NCBI GenBank assembly: GCA_016789245.1
Contig: JAEURM010000031.1
Coordinates: 1-12,839 of the forward strand
Length of the DNA: 12,839 bases
From: Anaerolineales bacterium
Lineage (GTDB): Bacteria > Chloroflexota > Anaerolineae > Anaerolineales > UBA6663
Direction of reading: 5' to 3'
The notes beneath the pieces were generated by a model that ran no database searches, was not told the DNA's origin, and worked only from the letters and a program-made list of their open reading frames with translations. Positions 1-8,709 of this stretch are shown in pieces (positions within the stretch are counted from its first letter, which is position 1; the number at the start of each line of letters is the position of its first letter). A program made the position numbers and the translations under genes.

Positions 1-16
1 TAGGTAGGCCACCAGT

Positions 17-34
17 GGGCCGGGCGGGCGGGGG
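17..34 (+). other. Short-loop G-quadruplex motif downstream of the 114-aa gene
   Basis: Four G-runs of 3, 3, 3 and 5 bases (17-19, 22-24, 26-28, 30-34) are separated by loops of 2, 1 and 1 bases, which meets the usual G3+N1-7 quadruplex rule with very short loops. The motif starts its run 4 bases beyond the stop codon of the minus-strand gene at 39-383. The G-rich strand is therefore the template strand for that gene's transcript. A quadruplex here could slow RNA polymerase and act as a 3' end signal. That role is inference; the motif itself is directly visible. Confidence 0.6.
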
Positions 35-38
35 CTAT

Positions 39-383
39 TCATGCGTTTTCCAGCAAGCCGGAATAATCCAGCACTTGCGCTGACCATTTTGGGGCTTGGA
101 GATACAACAGTGTGCGTTGGGAAGGGATGCCTTGGCCTTCAGCCCGGATTTTGCGCCAGAGAGAAAGCATCAATTGCATCTCCACTAATTCATACGCAAC
201 TTCCGGCTCTAACTCCGCCGCCGTCCATTCGATGAAATACATGCTCTCTAACATTAACTCATCAAGTGGCGTTTCTTGTCTAGCGCAATCAGAGATGTGG
301 GCCAAGTTAACGGCTAAAGCGCCTAAACGTTTAGGAAGCGGCTTAGCTAAATAGACGGCGCGCGTTTCAGCAAAGTTATTCAT
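39..383 (-). CDS. Hypothetical 114-residue helical protein
   Basis: I do not recognise this family. The frame is open much further upstream (to a GTG at 470), but that extension is made of the inverted repeat at 414-482 plus linker. I therefore take the ATG at 381-383, beginning MNNFAETRAVYLAKPLPK, as the start; no clear Shine-Dalgarno sequence precedes it. The protein looks soluble and largely alpha-helical. Residues 1-20 are basic, and residues from about 40 to 85 are rich in Leu, Glu and Met (LDELMLESMYFIEWTAAELE, then VEMQLMLSLWRKIRAEG), which suggests one or two amphipathic helices. There is no signal peptide, membrane segment, Cys cluster or catalytic motif. It lies downstream of gyrA on the same strand, separated by about 110 bases holding a strong hairpin, so co-transcription is uncertain. 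It ends in TGA 4 bases before a G-rich tract. Confidence 0.65.
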   Translation of the reverse strand: MNNFAETRAVYLAKPLPKRLGALAVNLAHISDCARQETPLDELMLESMYFIEWTAAELEPEVAYELVEMQLMLSLWRKIRAEGQGIPSQRTLLYLQAPKWSAQVLDYSGLLENA

Positions 384-413
384 ATTACTTGCTAGGTTTG
401 TCTTTAATGGTTT

Positions 414-482
414 AAGACCTGTCAGGTGGCGCACAAAAGTCTCAAGAATTATGGCCTTGTCTCGCGCCACCTGACAGGTCTT
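414..482. repeat. Perfect 19-bp inverted repeat (AAGACCTGTCAGGTGGCGC) between gyrA and the 114-aa gene
   Basis: The arms at 414-432 and 464-482 are perfect reverse complements, with a 31-base loop. Each arm contains the near-palindrome ACCTGTCAGGT, so each could also fold on itself. The element starts 11 bases past the gyrA stop codon. It may serve as a 3' mRNA stabilising hairpin or a terminator for gyrA, although there is no convincing T-run after the stem on the minus strand. It may instead be a small dispersed (MITE-like) repeat. The structure is seen directly; both roles are inferred. Confidence 0.85.
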
Positions 483-492
483 GCATTTAGTC

Positions 493-3060
<2,568 letters not shown>

Positions 3061-3109
3061 TCACAAGCTTTCTTGAGAGCAAACCAGCGGTTGAATATTC
3101 AGACCCTTA

Positions 3110-3115
3110 ATTATA
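3110..3115 (-). promoter_or_regulatory. Candidate -10 box (TATAAT) for gyrA
   Basis: Read on the minus strand, positions 3115-3110 spell a perfect TATAAT in GGGTATAATTAAGG. The expected transcription start is near 3103, giving a leader of roughly 43 bases before the gyrA ATG. No recognisable -35 hexamer sits 16-18 bases upstream, where the DNA is GC-rich. The call rests on the -10 match and its position in the divergent gyrA/acylase gap. Confidence 0.4.
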
Positions 3116-3187
3116 CCCGCCTCGGCCTTTCCTGCCCGCCGCTCGCGGGCCAAAAAAACGCTAAAAAACGCGGGAATTTTCGGTGGT

Positions 3188-3216
3188 TTGACGCAACTGC
3201 TCAGCAGTGATACAAC
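3188..3216 (+). promoter_or_regulatory. Candidate promoter with a 13-bp palindrome in its spacer, upstream of the acylase gene
   Basis: TTGACG (3188-3193) and TACAAC (3211-3216) are 17 bases apart, the standard sigma-70 spacing. The -35 box matches 5 of 6 consensus bases and the -10 box 4 of 6. The spacer contains the palindrome ACTGCT-c-AGCAGT (3196-3208). A start near 3223 would give a leader of about 24 bases carrying the Shine-Dalgarno sequence at 3238-3241. A palindrome between the two boxes is a typical repressor operator position, but no regulator gene is in the window. Confidence 0.35.
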
Positions 3217-3237
3217 AGCCTTCCAACCCACTCCTGC

Positions 3238-3241
3238 GAGG
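3238..3241 (+). promoter_or_regulatory. Ribosome binding site GAGG for the acylase gene
   Basis: GAGG lies 5 bases before the ATG at 3247, in GCGAGGACAATATG. It is one of only two clear Shine-Dalgarno sequences in the window and it fixes this start codon. Confidence 0.7.
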
Positions 3242-3246
3242 ACAAT

Positions 3247-5739
3247 ATGAAACTGCTTGGCCGCATCCTAGGCATTCTTGGCACGGTGCTACTGGTGGTA
3301 GCAATTTTGGCGGGGATATTTGTTGGCTACACCATCACGCGGAGTTTTCCGCAAACCACGGGCAACATCAAAGTGGCGGGCTTGAAGGGCACAGTGGAAG
3401 TGATCCGGGATGCCAATGGCATTCCGCACATTTACGCTGATAACGCCGCTGATTTGTTTATGGCGCAAGGCTTTATCCACGCGCAAGATCGTTTTTGGCA
3501 AATGGATTTTTGGCGGCACACCACGGCCGGGCGGCTTTCTGAATTAGTGGGTGAAAGCCAAGTGGAAACGGATGCGTTTCTGCGCACCATTGGCTGGCGG
3601 CGCGTGGCGGAGCAGGAATATGCCACTGCGGACGCTGAGATGAAAATGGTGTTGGAAGCTTACGCCGCCGGGGTGAACGCGTACATTGGCTCACGCGCTT
3701 ACGCGGATTTAGGGTTGGAATATTCCATGTTGGCGTTGAATGGTTTTGACCCCAGTCAAAAGCCCGAGGCTTGGTCACCGGCTGATTCTTTGGCATGGGC
3801 CAAGGCCATGGCGTGGGATTTGGGCGGCAACATGGACGATGAGATTTACCGCACGCGGGTGTATCAACTGCTGGGCGCTGAGCGTGCGAAAGAATTTTTA
3901 GTGAACGCGCCGAGTGACCATCCGGTGATTGTGCCTTCACCGGCGTTTAGCGGCTTGAAGCTAGATAATTTACAAGCGCAAGTGGATGGCGTGCGTGCTC
4001 TGTTTGGTAACGGCTTTGGGGATGAGCGGCGTGGCATTGGGTCTAACAATTGGGCAGTGAGCGGAAGCCGCACCACCACGGGCGAGCCGCTGTTGGCCAA
4101 TGACCCGCATCTAGGCATTCAGATGCCGGCCATTTGGTATTTGGTGGGTTTGCACTGCCGCACGCTCACAGCGGATTGCCCGTACGATGTGATTGGCTAT
4201 TCACTGGCCGGTGACCCGGGCGTGATTATTGGCCACAACAACCGCATTGCGTGGGGCGTGACTAATGTGAACCCGGATGTGCAAGATTTGTTTATTGAGA
4301 AGATTAACCCGGCCAACCCCAACCAATATGAAGTAAACGGCCAATGGGTGGATATGACGCTGGTGAAGGAAACCATCAACGTGCTGGGTGGTGAACCAGT
4401 GGAAGTGACGGTGCGCTACACGCGCAATGGCCCCATCTTAGATGGTGTTTATGATTCCGGTGATTTGATTAAGGACGGGCTGAATGTAAACGGCGTGCAG
4501 TTGGATGCCTCCTACGCCATGGCTTTGCGCTGGACGGCGCTGGAGCCGGGCCAAATCTTCCGCGCGGTGGTACACATTAACAAAGCGCAAAACTGGGATG
4601 AATTTCGCACTGCTCTGCGGGATTGGACGGTGCCTTCTCAAAACTTTGTGTACGCCGATGTGGACGGCAATATTGGCTACCAAATGCCCAGCAACGTGCC
4701 CATCCGCTCCAAGGGTGATGGCAGTTTGCCCGTGCCCGGCTGGACGGACGAGTATCAGTGGCAGGGCTACATCCCGTTTGAAGAACTCCCCTATTCTTTC
4801 AACCCGCCGCAAGGCTTCATCGCCACGGCCAATCAGCCAGTGGTGGGGCCAGATTACAAATATCTGATTACGGCCACCGGTTTTGATATGGGCTACCGGG
4901 CTGAGCGCATCAATGAATTACTGGCGGCGGATGATGATGTTTCCGCCGAGGATATTGCGCGCATTCAGGGCGATGATAAACATTTGGGCGCGGTGGAATT
5001 ACTACCCACGTTACTCGCTTTGAAATTTGATGAACCGGAATTGGCCAGCGCGCAAACAGAATTGCGCAATTGGGATACGCAAATGCACATGGATTCTCGG
5101 CCAGCCGCCATTTACGCCGCCTTCCAAGCCGCGCTGACGCGCAATACGTTTTTTGATGAATTTCCGGAGGGCATTCGCCCGGGCGGCGGCGATGAGACGT
5201 GGGTGCGCTTTAGAGCGCTCACGGCGGACGAGCAAAATGCGTGGTGGGATGATGTGACCACGCCCGCCACGGAAACGCGCGATGAGATTGTGCGCCGTTC
5301 GTTTGCGGACGGCCTCGCGTATCTCAAAGCAACGCTCGGCGAGGCCACTTCCGGCTGGAGTTGGGGCAAACTACACACGTCTACTTTTAGTAACCGTGTG
5401 TTTGGTTCCACGGCGTGGCCCGCGCCCATCCGCATGTTGTTTAACCGTGGGCCGTTTGCCACCAGTGGCGGCACGTCTATTGTGAACGCCACCGGTTACA
5501 ACATTTTGCGGGCTGAACCGTTTGCCGTCACCTCGGTGCCTTCCATGCGCCAAATTGTGGATGTGCAGGATTTTGACCGGACGCTGGTGATTCACACCAC
5601 CGGCCAATCCGGCCATCCGTATCACCCGCATTACATTGATTTTGCAGACAAGTGGCGCAACATTGAATACATTGGCTTGCCGTTTAGCGAGACTGCCGTG
5701 CGCGCCGCCGCCAAAGAAACGTTGACACTGACGCCGTAA
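3247..5739 (+). CDS. Penicillin acylase family protein (Ntn hydrolase, peptidase family S45)
   Basis: Amidase of the penicillin/cephalosporin/acyl-homoserine-lactone acylase superfamily, made as a precursor that cleaves itself into alpha and beta chains. At 830 residues the length is typical. Residues 6-30 form one hydrophobic segment after MKLLGR, an uncleaved anchor or signal peptide without a lipobox, so the enzyme should act outside the cytoplasmic membrane. The alpha part carries GTVEVIRDANGIPHIYADN (48-66) and QGFIHAQDRFWQMDFWR (74-90). The autocleavage site is Gly265/Ser266 in RRGIGSNNWAVSGSRT; Ser266 becomes the N-terminal nucleophile. Further family motifs are LLANDPHLG (282-290), DPGVIIGHNNRIAWGVTN (323-340) and FIATANQ (524-530), where Asn529 matches the oxyanion-hole Asn. 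Cys304 and Cys311 could form a disulfide. The natural substrate cannot be read from sequence; penicillin, N-acyl-homoserine lactones or other N-acyl amides are all possible. The next gene starts one base after its stop. Confidence 0.93.
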   Translation: MKLLGRILGILGTVLLVVAILAGIFVGYTITRSFPQTTGNIKVAGLKGTVEVIRDANGIPHIYADNAADLFMAQGFIHAQDRFWQMDFWRHTTAGRLSELVGESQVETDAFLRTIGWRRVAEQEYATADAEMKMVLEAYAAGVNAYIGSRAYADLGLEYSMLALNGFDPSQKPEAWSPADSLAWAKAMAWDLGGNMDDEIYRTRVYQLLGAERAKEFLVNAPSDHPVIVPSPAFSGLKLDNLQAQVDGVRALFGNGFGDERRGIGSNNWAVSGSRTTTGEPLLANDPHLGIQMPAIWYLVGLHCRTLTADCPYDVIGYSLAGDPGVIIGHNNRIAWGVTNVNPDVQDLFIEKINPANPNQYEVNGQWVDMTLVKETINVLGGEPVEVTVRYTRNGPILDGVYDSGDLIKDGLNVNGVQLDASYAMALRWTALEPGQIFRAVVHINKAQNWDEFRTALRDWTVPSQNFVYADVDGNIGYQMPSNVPIRSKGDGSLPVPGWTDEYQWQGYIPFEELPYSFNPPQGFIATANQPVVGPDYKYLITATGFDMGYRAERINELLAADDDVSAEDIARIQGDDKHLGAVELLPTLLALKFDEPELASAQTELRNWDTQMHMDSRPAAIYAAFQAALTRNTFFDEFPEGIRPGGGDETWVRFRALTADEQNAWWDDVTTPATETRDEIVRRSFADGLAYLKATLGEATSGWSWGKLHTSTFSNRVFGSTAWPAPIRMLFNRGPFATSGGTSIVNATGYNILRAEPFAVTSVPSMRQIVDVQDFDRTLVIHTTGQSGHPYHPHYIDFADKWRNIEYIGLPFSETAVRAAAKETLTLTP

Positions 5740-5740
5740 C

Positions 5741-7414
5741 TTGATTGCACCACAGAGTTCACAGAGGGCACAGAGTAAATCACTGAGACAAAAACTCAGT
5801 GTGCTCTGTGTTCTCTGCGGTTGGATATTAGCCGCTTGCGCCGCACAACTAACTCCACTGCCCACTGTTCCGCCCACGCCCACTAATCCTCCCATTCTCC
5901 AATCCACTAATTCTCCAGCACCGCCGCCTACCGCCGTTCTCACTCAGCCGGAAATAAATATTTGTTTGAGTGTTGAGCCGCAAACGCTGTACCGTTTTGC
6001 CCGGCCGGAGCTGGGCCGCCACCATATTCTGGCCGCGCTGGAAGATGAGGTGCTGATTCAACCACCGAGCTTAGAAGTGGAAATGGTAACTGTGCGCGCC
6101 AGTGAGCAAGTGGTAGATGGCTTAGGCCGCGTGCAGGCCGCCACGCCCGGCCTTGTGCTCACCTTGCTTGGAGGTGAAGTGCGCGTGTTAGAAGAGGCGG
6201 CGGAGTGGCCACTGCCGCAGATGAGGGTGCGGTTTACTTTGCGGCCCGGCTTGCAGTGGAGCGATGGTGCGCCGCTCACAGCGGCTGATTTTGTGTTGGG
6301 CTTTGAAACCGCCCGCGCCGCCGATTCTTTTGACGCGCGGCGTACAGCGGGTGAACGCACCGCCAGTTTCCGAGTAGTAAGTGAGACTGAAGTGGAGTGG
6401 CTGGGTTTGCCCGGCTACATTACTTCAGATTACGCCGCGAACTTGTGGCCGCCTTTGCCCGCGCACCAGTTCGCTAATCAAACAGCGGCGGAAATTGCGG
6501 CGAGTGAAGGTGCCAACCGCGCTCCGCTGAGTTACGGCCCGTTCCAACTCATTGAGTGGCGGGCGGGGGAATTTATCCGCATGGAGCGTAACCCGTTTTA
6601 TTGGCGGGCGGCGGAAGGCTTGCCGTATTTGCAGAGCGTGGTGTTTAGGTTTGATGCGCAAAATTGTGATGTGATTCCGAGTGGGCAAACAGCGCAAACT
6701 GGAGAATTGGAGGATTGGAGGATTGAGGAAACAACTGACACGCGCACGGATTATTTGCACTTCAATCTGGCGCTGGCGCAATTTGCAGATGGGCGCGTGC
6801 GGCAGGCGTTGGGCACGTGCGCCAAAGGAGACCCAAGCTCTGCCAGCCGAGTGCTTGACGAGTTGGGTTGGGTTGACGGCAACGTTGACGGTGTGCGTGA
6901 GCAAAATAATCAGACTCTCGCCTTTTCCTTAAGCCTCAGCCCACAAGCAAATGCGGCGTTGGCGCAAAACTTTTTGGCGTGTGGCGTGAGTGTGAATGTG
7001 CAAACGCTGACGGAGGGTGAGTGGCTGGCCGATTGGCCAAGCGGCGTGGTGTTTGGCCGCCGTTTTGAGTTGGCGTTGGTGACGTGGCCGCTAATTAATC
7101 AGCGGTTTCCGTGTGAGGTGTGGCAAACGGAACAGATGGCGAGTGAAGCCAACCCGGCCGGCGTGAACGTGAGTGGCTATAGTAATGCTGAGTTTGATGC
7201 GGCTTGCCGCCGGGTGCAAACAGCTTTAGATAAAGAAACTTTGGCGGCGTGGGAGGCGCAGGCGCGCGCCATCATTGAGCGTGATGCGCCCGCAGTGGAA
7301 GTGGGGCGCTCAACCCGCGCGGCGTACGTGCGGCCGGGCGTGAGTGGCGTTCAGTTCAGTGCGTCAGCGGCTTCGGAGTTGTGGCGGCTGGAGGAGGTGT
7401 TAATTGCGCCGTAG
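5741..7414 (+). CDS. Extracytoplasmic solute-binding lipoprotein (ABC transporter SBP family 5-like)
   Basis: Peptide/nickel-type substrate-binding protein of 557 residues, the usual size. The start is taken as TTG at 5741, one base after the acylase stop. From there the N-terminus has a basic n-region (R9, K13, R16, K18), a hydrophobic core (20-31) and the lipobox LAAC with Cys33. A Pro/Thr-rich tether (37-70) follows. Family motifs are VRFTLRPGLQWSDGAPLTAADFV (163-185, read in two parts: FTLRPGLQWSDG and PLTAADFV), and YGPFQLIEW plus MERNPFYW (265-288). The C-terminal lobe contains YSNAEFDAACRRVQ. The N-terminal repeat at 5749-5822 encodes much of the signal peptide, and short 8-base tandem tracts encode residues 49-59 and 321-328. 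The segment after VVFRFDAQNCDV looks shorter and less regular than in typical members. No permease or ATPase gene is adjacent, so the ligand and transporter partners are unknown. A later start, such as GTG 5801, would leave too short a signal peptide. Confidence 0.8.
   Translation: MIAPQSSQRAQSKSLRQKLSVLCVLCGWILAACAAQLTPLPTVPPTPTNPPILQSTNSPAPPPTAVLTQPEINICLSVEPQTLYRFARPELGRHHILAALEDEVLIQPPSLEVEMVTVRASEQVVDGLGRVQAATPGLVLTLLGGEVRVLEEAAEWPLPQMRVRFTLRPGLQWSDGAPLTAADFVLGFETARAADSFDARRTAGERTASFRVVSETEVEWLGLPGYITSDYAANLWPPLPAHQFANQTAAEIAASEGANRAPLSYGPFQLIEWRAGEFIRMERNPFYWRAAEGLPYLQSVVFRFDAQNCDVIPSGQTAQTGELEDWRIEETTDTRTDYLHFNLALAQFADGRVRQALGTCAKGDPSSASRVLDELGWVDGNVDGVREQNNQTLAFSLSLSPQANAALAQNFLACGVSVNVQTLTEGEWLADWPSGVVFGRRFELALVTWPLINQRFPCEVWQTEQMASEANPAGVNVSGYSNAEFDAACRRVQTALDKETLAAWEAQARAIIERDAPAVEVGRSTRAAYVRPGVSGVQFSASAASELWRLEEVLIAP
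5749..5822. repeat. CACAGAG-type imperfect inverted repeat overlapping the start of the lipoprotein gene
   Basis: The left arm repeats CACAGAG-like units (5749-5775) and the right arm carries the complement CTCTGTG/TTCTCTGCGG (5804-5822). The centre is a perfect 7-bp stem, CACTGAG (5781-5787) with CTCAGTG (5795-5801), and a 7-base loop. The right arm lacks one CACAGAG unit relative to the left. It looks like an intergenic dispersed element now read through as coding sequence: the right arm encodes LSVLCVLCGW of the signal peptide. Confidence 0.75.
5885..5916 (+). repeat. Tandem 8-base tract, unit AATYCTCC, four imperfect copies
   Basis: AATCCTCC (5885-5892), CATTCTCC (5893-5900), AATCCACT (5901-5908) and AATTCTCC (5909-5916) follow one another without gaps. 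The tract encodes residues 49-59 of the lipoprotein tether. The same unit appears inverted at 6701-6724 in the same gene. Confidence 0.7.
6701..6724 (-). repeat. Tandem 8-base tract, unit GGAGRATT, three copies (inverted relative to 5885-5916)
   Basis: GGAGAATT (6701-6708), GGAGGATT (6709-6716) and GGAGGATT (6717-6724) are exact reverse complements of units found at 5885-5916. The 24-base tract keeps the reading frame and encodes GELEDWRI (residues 321-328), which does not resemble the rest of the protein. It was probably inserted or expanded within the gene. Confidence 0.75.
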
Positions 7415-7415
7415 T

Positions 7416-7511
7416 TTTGGAACGCTGATGGCGCAGACGGACCGCTAACAAACGCAGTTGTTTTTATTTCAGCGCCAATCAGCGCGGCTCTGCGTTCGTC
7501 AGCATTCCAAA
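7416..7511. repeat. Imperfect inverted repeat between convergent genes (TTTGGAAYGCTGA arms)
   Basis: The arm at 7416-7437 (TTTGGAACGCTGATGGCGCAGA, 22 bases including 3-4 mismatches) pairs with 7489-7511, whose complement begins TTTGGAATGCTGACG and ends ACGCAGA. It starts 2 bases past the lipoprotein stop (TAG 7412-7414) and ends 2 bases before the stop of the minus-strand membrane-protein gene, so it fills the whole convergent gap. A short T-run (7460-7464) lies inside. It could serve as a shared terminator or mRNA 3'-end hairpin for both genes, and it also looks like a dispersed repeat. Confidence 0.7.
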
Positions 7512-7513
7512 TT

Positions 7514-7735
7514 TTAGAAGAATCGATAAACATCAATCTTGTTAAAGGCGATGAGGGCGAAGAAGCCCAACAAGGTGACGTTGACGAAGACGATGATGGA
7601 CACTACGAATAATTGCCACGGCAACATGCCGAGGATGGTGGCGGGCGGCGTTATTTGGCGCGCGCGCAAACTGCTCACCATATCGGTGCTTTCTTCAGCG
7701 GGTTCGGTGGCGCGGGGGCGAATTTTATCAAGCAT
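7514..7735 (-). CDS. Small single-span membrane protein, 73 residues, unknown function
   Basis: I do not recognise the family. The ATG at 7733-7735 is preceded at good distance by GGAGA (7742-7746 on this strand), which supports a real, translated gene. Residues 1-35 are polar and charged with Pro/Thr/Glu content, and should lie on one side of the membrane. Residues 39-64 (from LPWQLFVVSIIVFVNV to GFFALIAF) form one strong transmembrane helix. The short tail NKIDVYRFF is basic and aromatic. There is no signal-peptidase site, Cys or catalytic motif. It lies 69 bases downstream of the biotin-ligase gene on the same strand and probably shares its transcript. It may be a small accessory subunit or membrane stabiliser, but nothing in the sequence identifies a partner. 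Confidence 0.75.
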   Translation of the reverse strand: MLDKIRPRATEPAEESTDMVSSLRARQITPPATILGMLPWQLFVVSIIVFVNVTLLGFFALIAFNKIDVYRFF

Positions 7736-7741
7736 GAATGT

Positions 7742-7746
7742 TCTCC
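7742..7746 (-). promoter_or_regulatory. Ribosome binding site GGAGA for the 73-aa membrane protein
   Basis: On the minus strand GGAGA is followed by 6 bases (ACATTC) and then the ATG at 7735. This is good Shine-Dalgarno spacing and is the main evidence that this small frame is a real gene. Confidence 0.7.
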
Positions 7747-7804
7747 ATCACAGCGCCAAGTCTAGCTCAAATGCTGGGCGCGTCAAATAAGTTTTGGTTG
7801 AGAA

Positions 7805-8572
7805 TTAAATGGGCCGCACGCGCACTTCACCAGCTAATACAGGGCGCACGGTTCCATCTTCCATCCACACTAAAAGTGCGCCGTCTTCGGTAACGGTGTG
7901 GGCGCGGCCCGTAAACGTTTCTGCGCCGAGTTGCACTTGAACCACTTGCCCCAACGTAGCTAGCCGTGTCTGCCATTGCTCAAATAAAGAGTGGTCATTC
8001 AAACGCGGATACGCGGTTTCCAATTGCGTCAACACTTCGCGCACCAGCACCGCGCGGCTCACGGGCTGTTTAGTTTCCGCTTGTACGCACGTGGCCGGAA
8101 AATCTACCGCATCAGCTGGTGGGCTCCAACTCACATTGATGCCGATGCCGAGCACGGCGTAATCTAAACGTTCGCCGCGCAGGGCACTTTCGGCCAAGAT
8201 GCCGGCGCACTTTTTACCAGCCAGCCACACATCATTGGGCCACTTGAGCGCGGCCCGCGCACCGGAAACAATCTCAATCGCTTCACACACGGCCACTCCG
8301 GCCAGCATGGTCAGCCGCGCGGCGTGGCTGAGCGTGGGCCGCAACAGCAAACTCATAGCAATGGCACTGCCGGGCGGCGTAAACCATGTGCGCCCACTTC
8401 GCCCCCGGCCCGCCGTTTGCTCATCCGCAATCACCAGCGTGCCAGCCGGTGCGCCAGTTTCTCCCAAACGCCGCGCCTCATCATTAGTGGAGCCAAGGCT
8501 CTCAAACGCGTGCAACGGTTGGCCAAAACGCAAGCCGCGCAAAATCGGCGTAAGTTCTTCTGCAAGAGTCAT
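7805..8572 (-). CDS. birA: Biotin--[acetyl-CoA-carboxylase] ligase, monofunctional
   Basis: Activates biotin with ATP to biotinyl-5'-AMP and transfers it to the biotin-carrier lysine of carboxylases in the cytoplasm. From the ATG at 8570-8572 (MTLAEELTPILRGLRFGQPL) the protein has 255 residues. Motifs in order are ESLGSTNDEARRL near 24-36, the biotinyl-AMP loop GRGRSGR (55-61) in TAGRGRSGRTW, KWPND (110-114), KKCAGIL (120-126) and GIGINV (142-147). A small SH3-like C-terminal domain ends at VLAGEVRVRPI. It has no N-terminal winged-helix domain, so unlike E. coli BirA it should not repress biotin genes. The frame is open 33 codons further upstream, but that part is translated inverted repeat and I reject it. 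No biotin biosynthesis or carboxylase gene is nearby in the window. A small membrane-protein gene follows on the same strand. Confidence 0.92.
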   Translation of the reverse strand: MTLAEELTPILRGLRFGQPLHAFESLGSTNDEARRLGETGAPAGTLVIADEQTAGRGRSGRTWFTPPGSAIAMSLLLRPTLSHAARLTMLAGVAVCEAIEIVSGARAALKWPNDVWLAGKKCAGILAESALRGERLDYAVLGIGINVSWSPPADAVDFPATCVQAETKQPVSRAVLVREVLTQLETAYPRLNDHSLFEQWQTRLATLGQVVQVQLGAETFTGRAHTVTEDGALLVWMEDGTVRPVLAGEVRVRPI

Positions 8573-8585
8573 GCCCAAACTAAAT

Positions 8586-8684
8586 CCCTGAAACACGGAT
8601 AGACGCGGAAAGTATAGACGAACACGGAGAGTTTCAAGGTGCAGTGTAAATCCGTGCTTTTCTGTGTTCATCCGCGTTTCAGGG
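8586..8684. repeat. Imperfect inverted repeat between birA and the HIT gene (CCCTGAAAC arms)
   Basis: The left arm (8586-8628) begins CCCTGAAACACGGAT and ends AACACGGA. The right arm (8651-8684) is its near-complement, ending ATCCGCGTTTCAGGG. The left arm is about 9 bases longer, through a partly duplicated segment. The loop is 8629-8650. It occupies most of the 137-base divergent gap and must lie in the 5' leader or promoter region of birA. Confidence 0.75.
8611..8637 (-). promoter_or_regulatory. Weak candidate birA promoter inside the inverted repeat
   Basis: On the minus strand TTGAAA (8637-8632) and TATACT (8616-8611) are separated by 15 bases, shorter than the preferred 17. Both hexamers match the sigma-70 consensus at 4-5 of 6 positions. 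The leader to the ATG at 8572 would be about 32 bases. The call is tentative because of the short spacer. Confidence 0.3.
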
Positions 8685-8695
8685 GGAGGCTATCT

Positions 8696-8703
8696 GCTAA
8701 AAT
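8696..8703 (+). promoter_or_regulatory. Extended -10 element for a probably leaderless HIT mRNA
   Basis: TGCTAAAAT (8695-8703) has the TGn extension and a TAAAAT hexamer (8698-8703). A start 7 bases downstream would fall on G8710, the first base of the GTG start codon. The only purine-rich tract (GGGGGAGG, 8682-8689) is about 20 bases from the GTG, too far for a Shine-Dalgarno interaction. Confidence 0.4.
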
Positions 8704-8709
8704 GAGCCT

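Noticed and set aside
384..470. Upstream extension of the 114-aa gene to a GTG at 470 (adds MARDKAIILETFVRHLTG...)
   Set aside because: The added residues are a translation of the inverted repeat and its loop, and an internal ATG gives a complete protein.
3134..3150. GCCCGC-N5-GCGGGC hairpin as a terminator
   Set aside because: On the plus strand it is followed by A-runs, and on the minus strand the T-run comes before the stem; it also lies in a divergent promoter region.
5371..5943. 190-codon minus-strand frame spanning the acylase 3' end and the CACAGAG repeat
   Set aside because: Opposite strongly conserved acylase sequence; the readable LCALCELCG stretch is the repeat itself.
8573..8671. 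33-residue N-terminal extension of the biotin ligase
   Set aside because: It is translated inverted repeat; the family normally begins close to the FESLGSTNDEA segment, and the ATG at 8572 fits.
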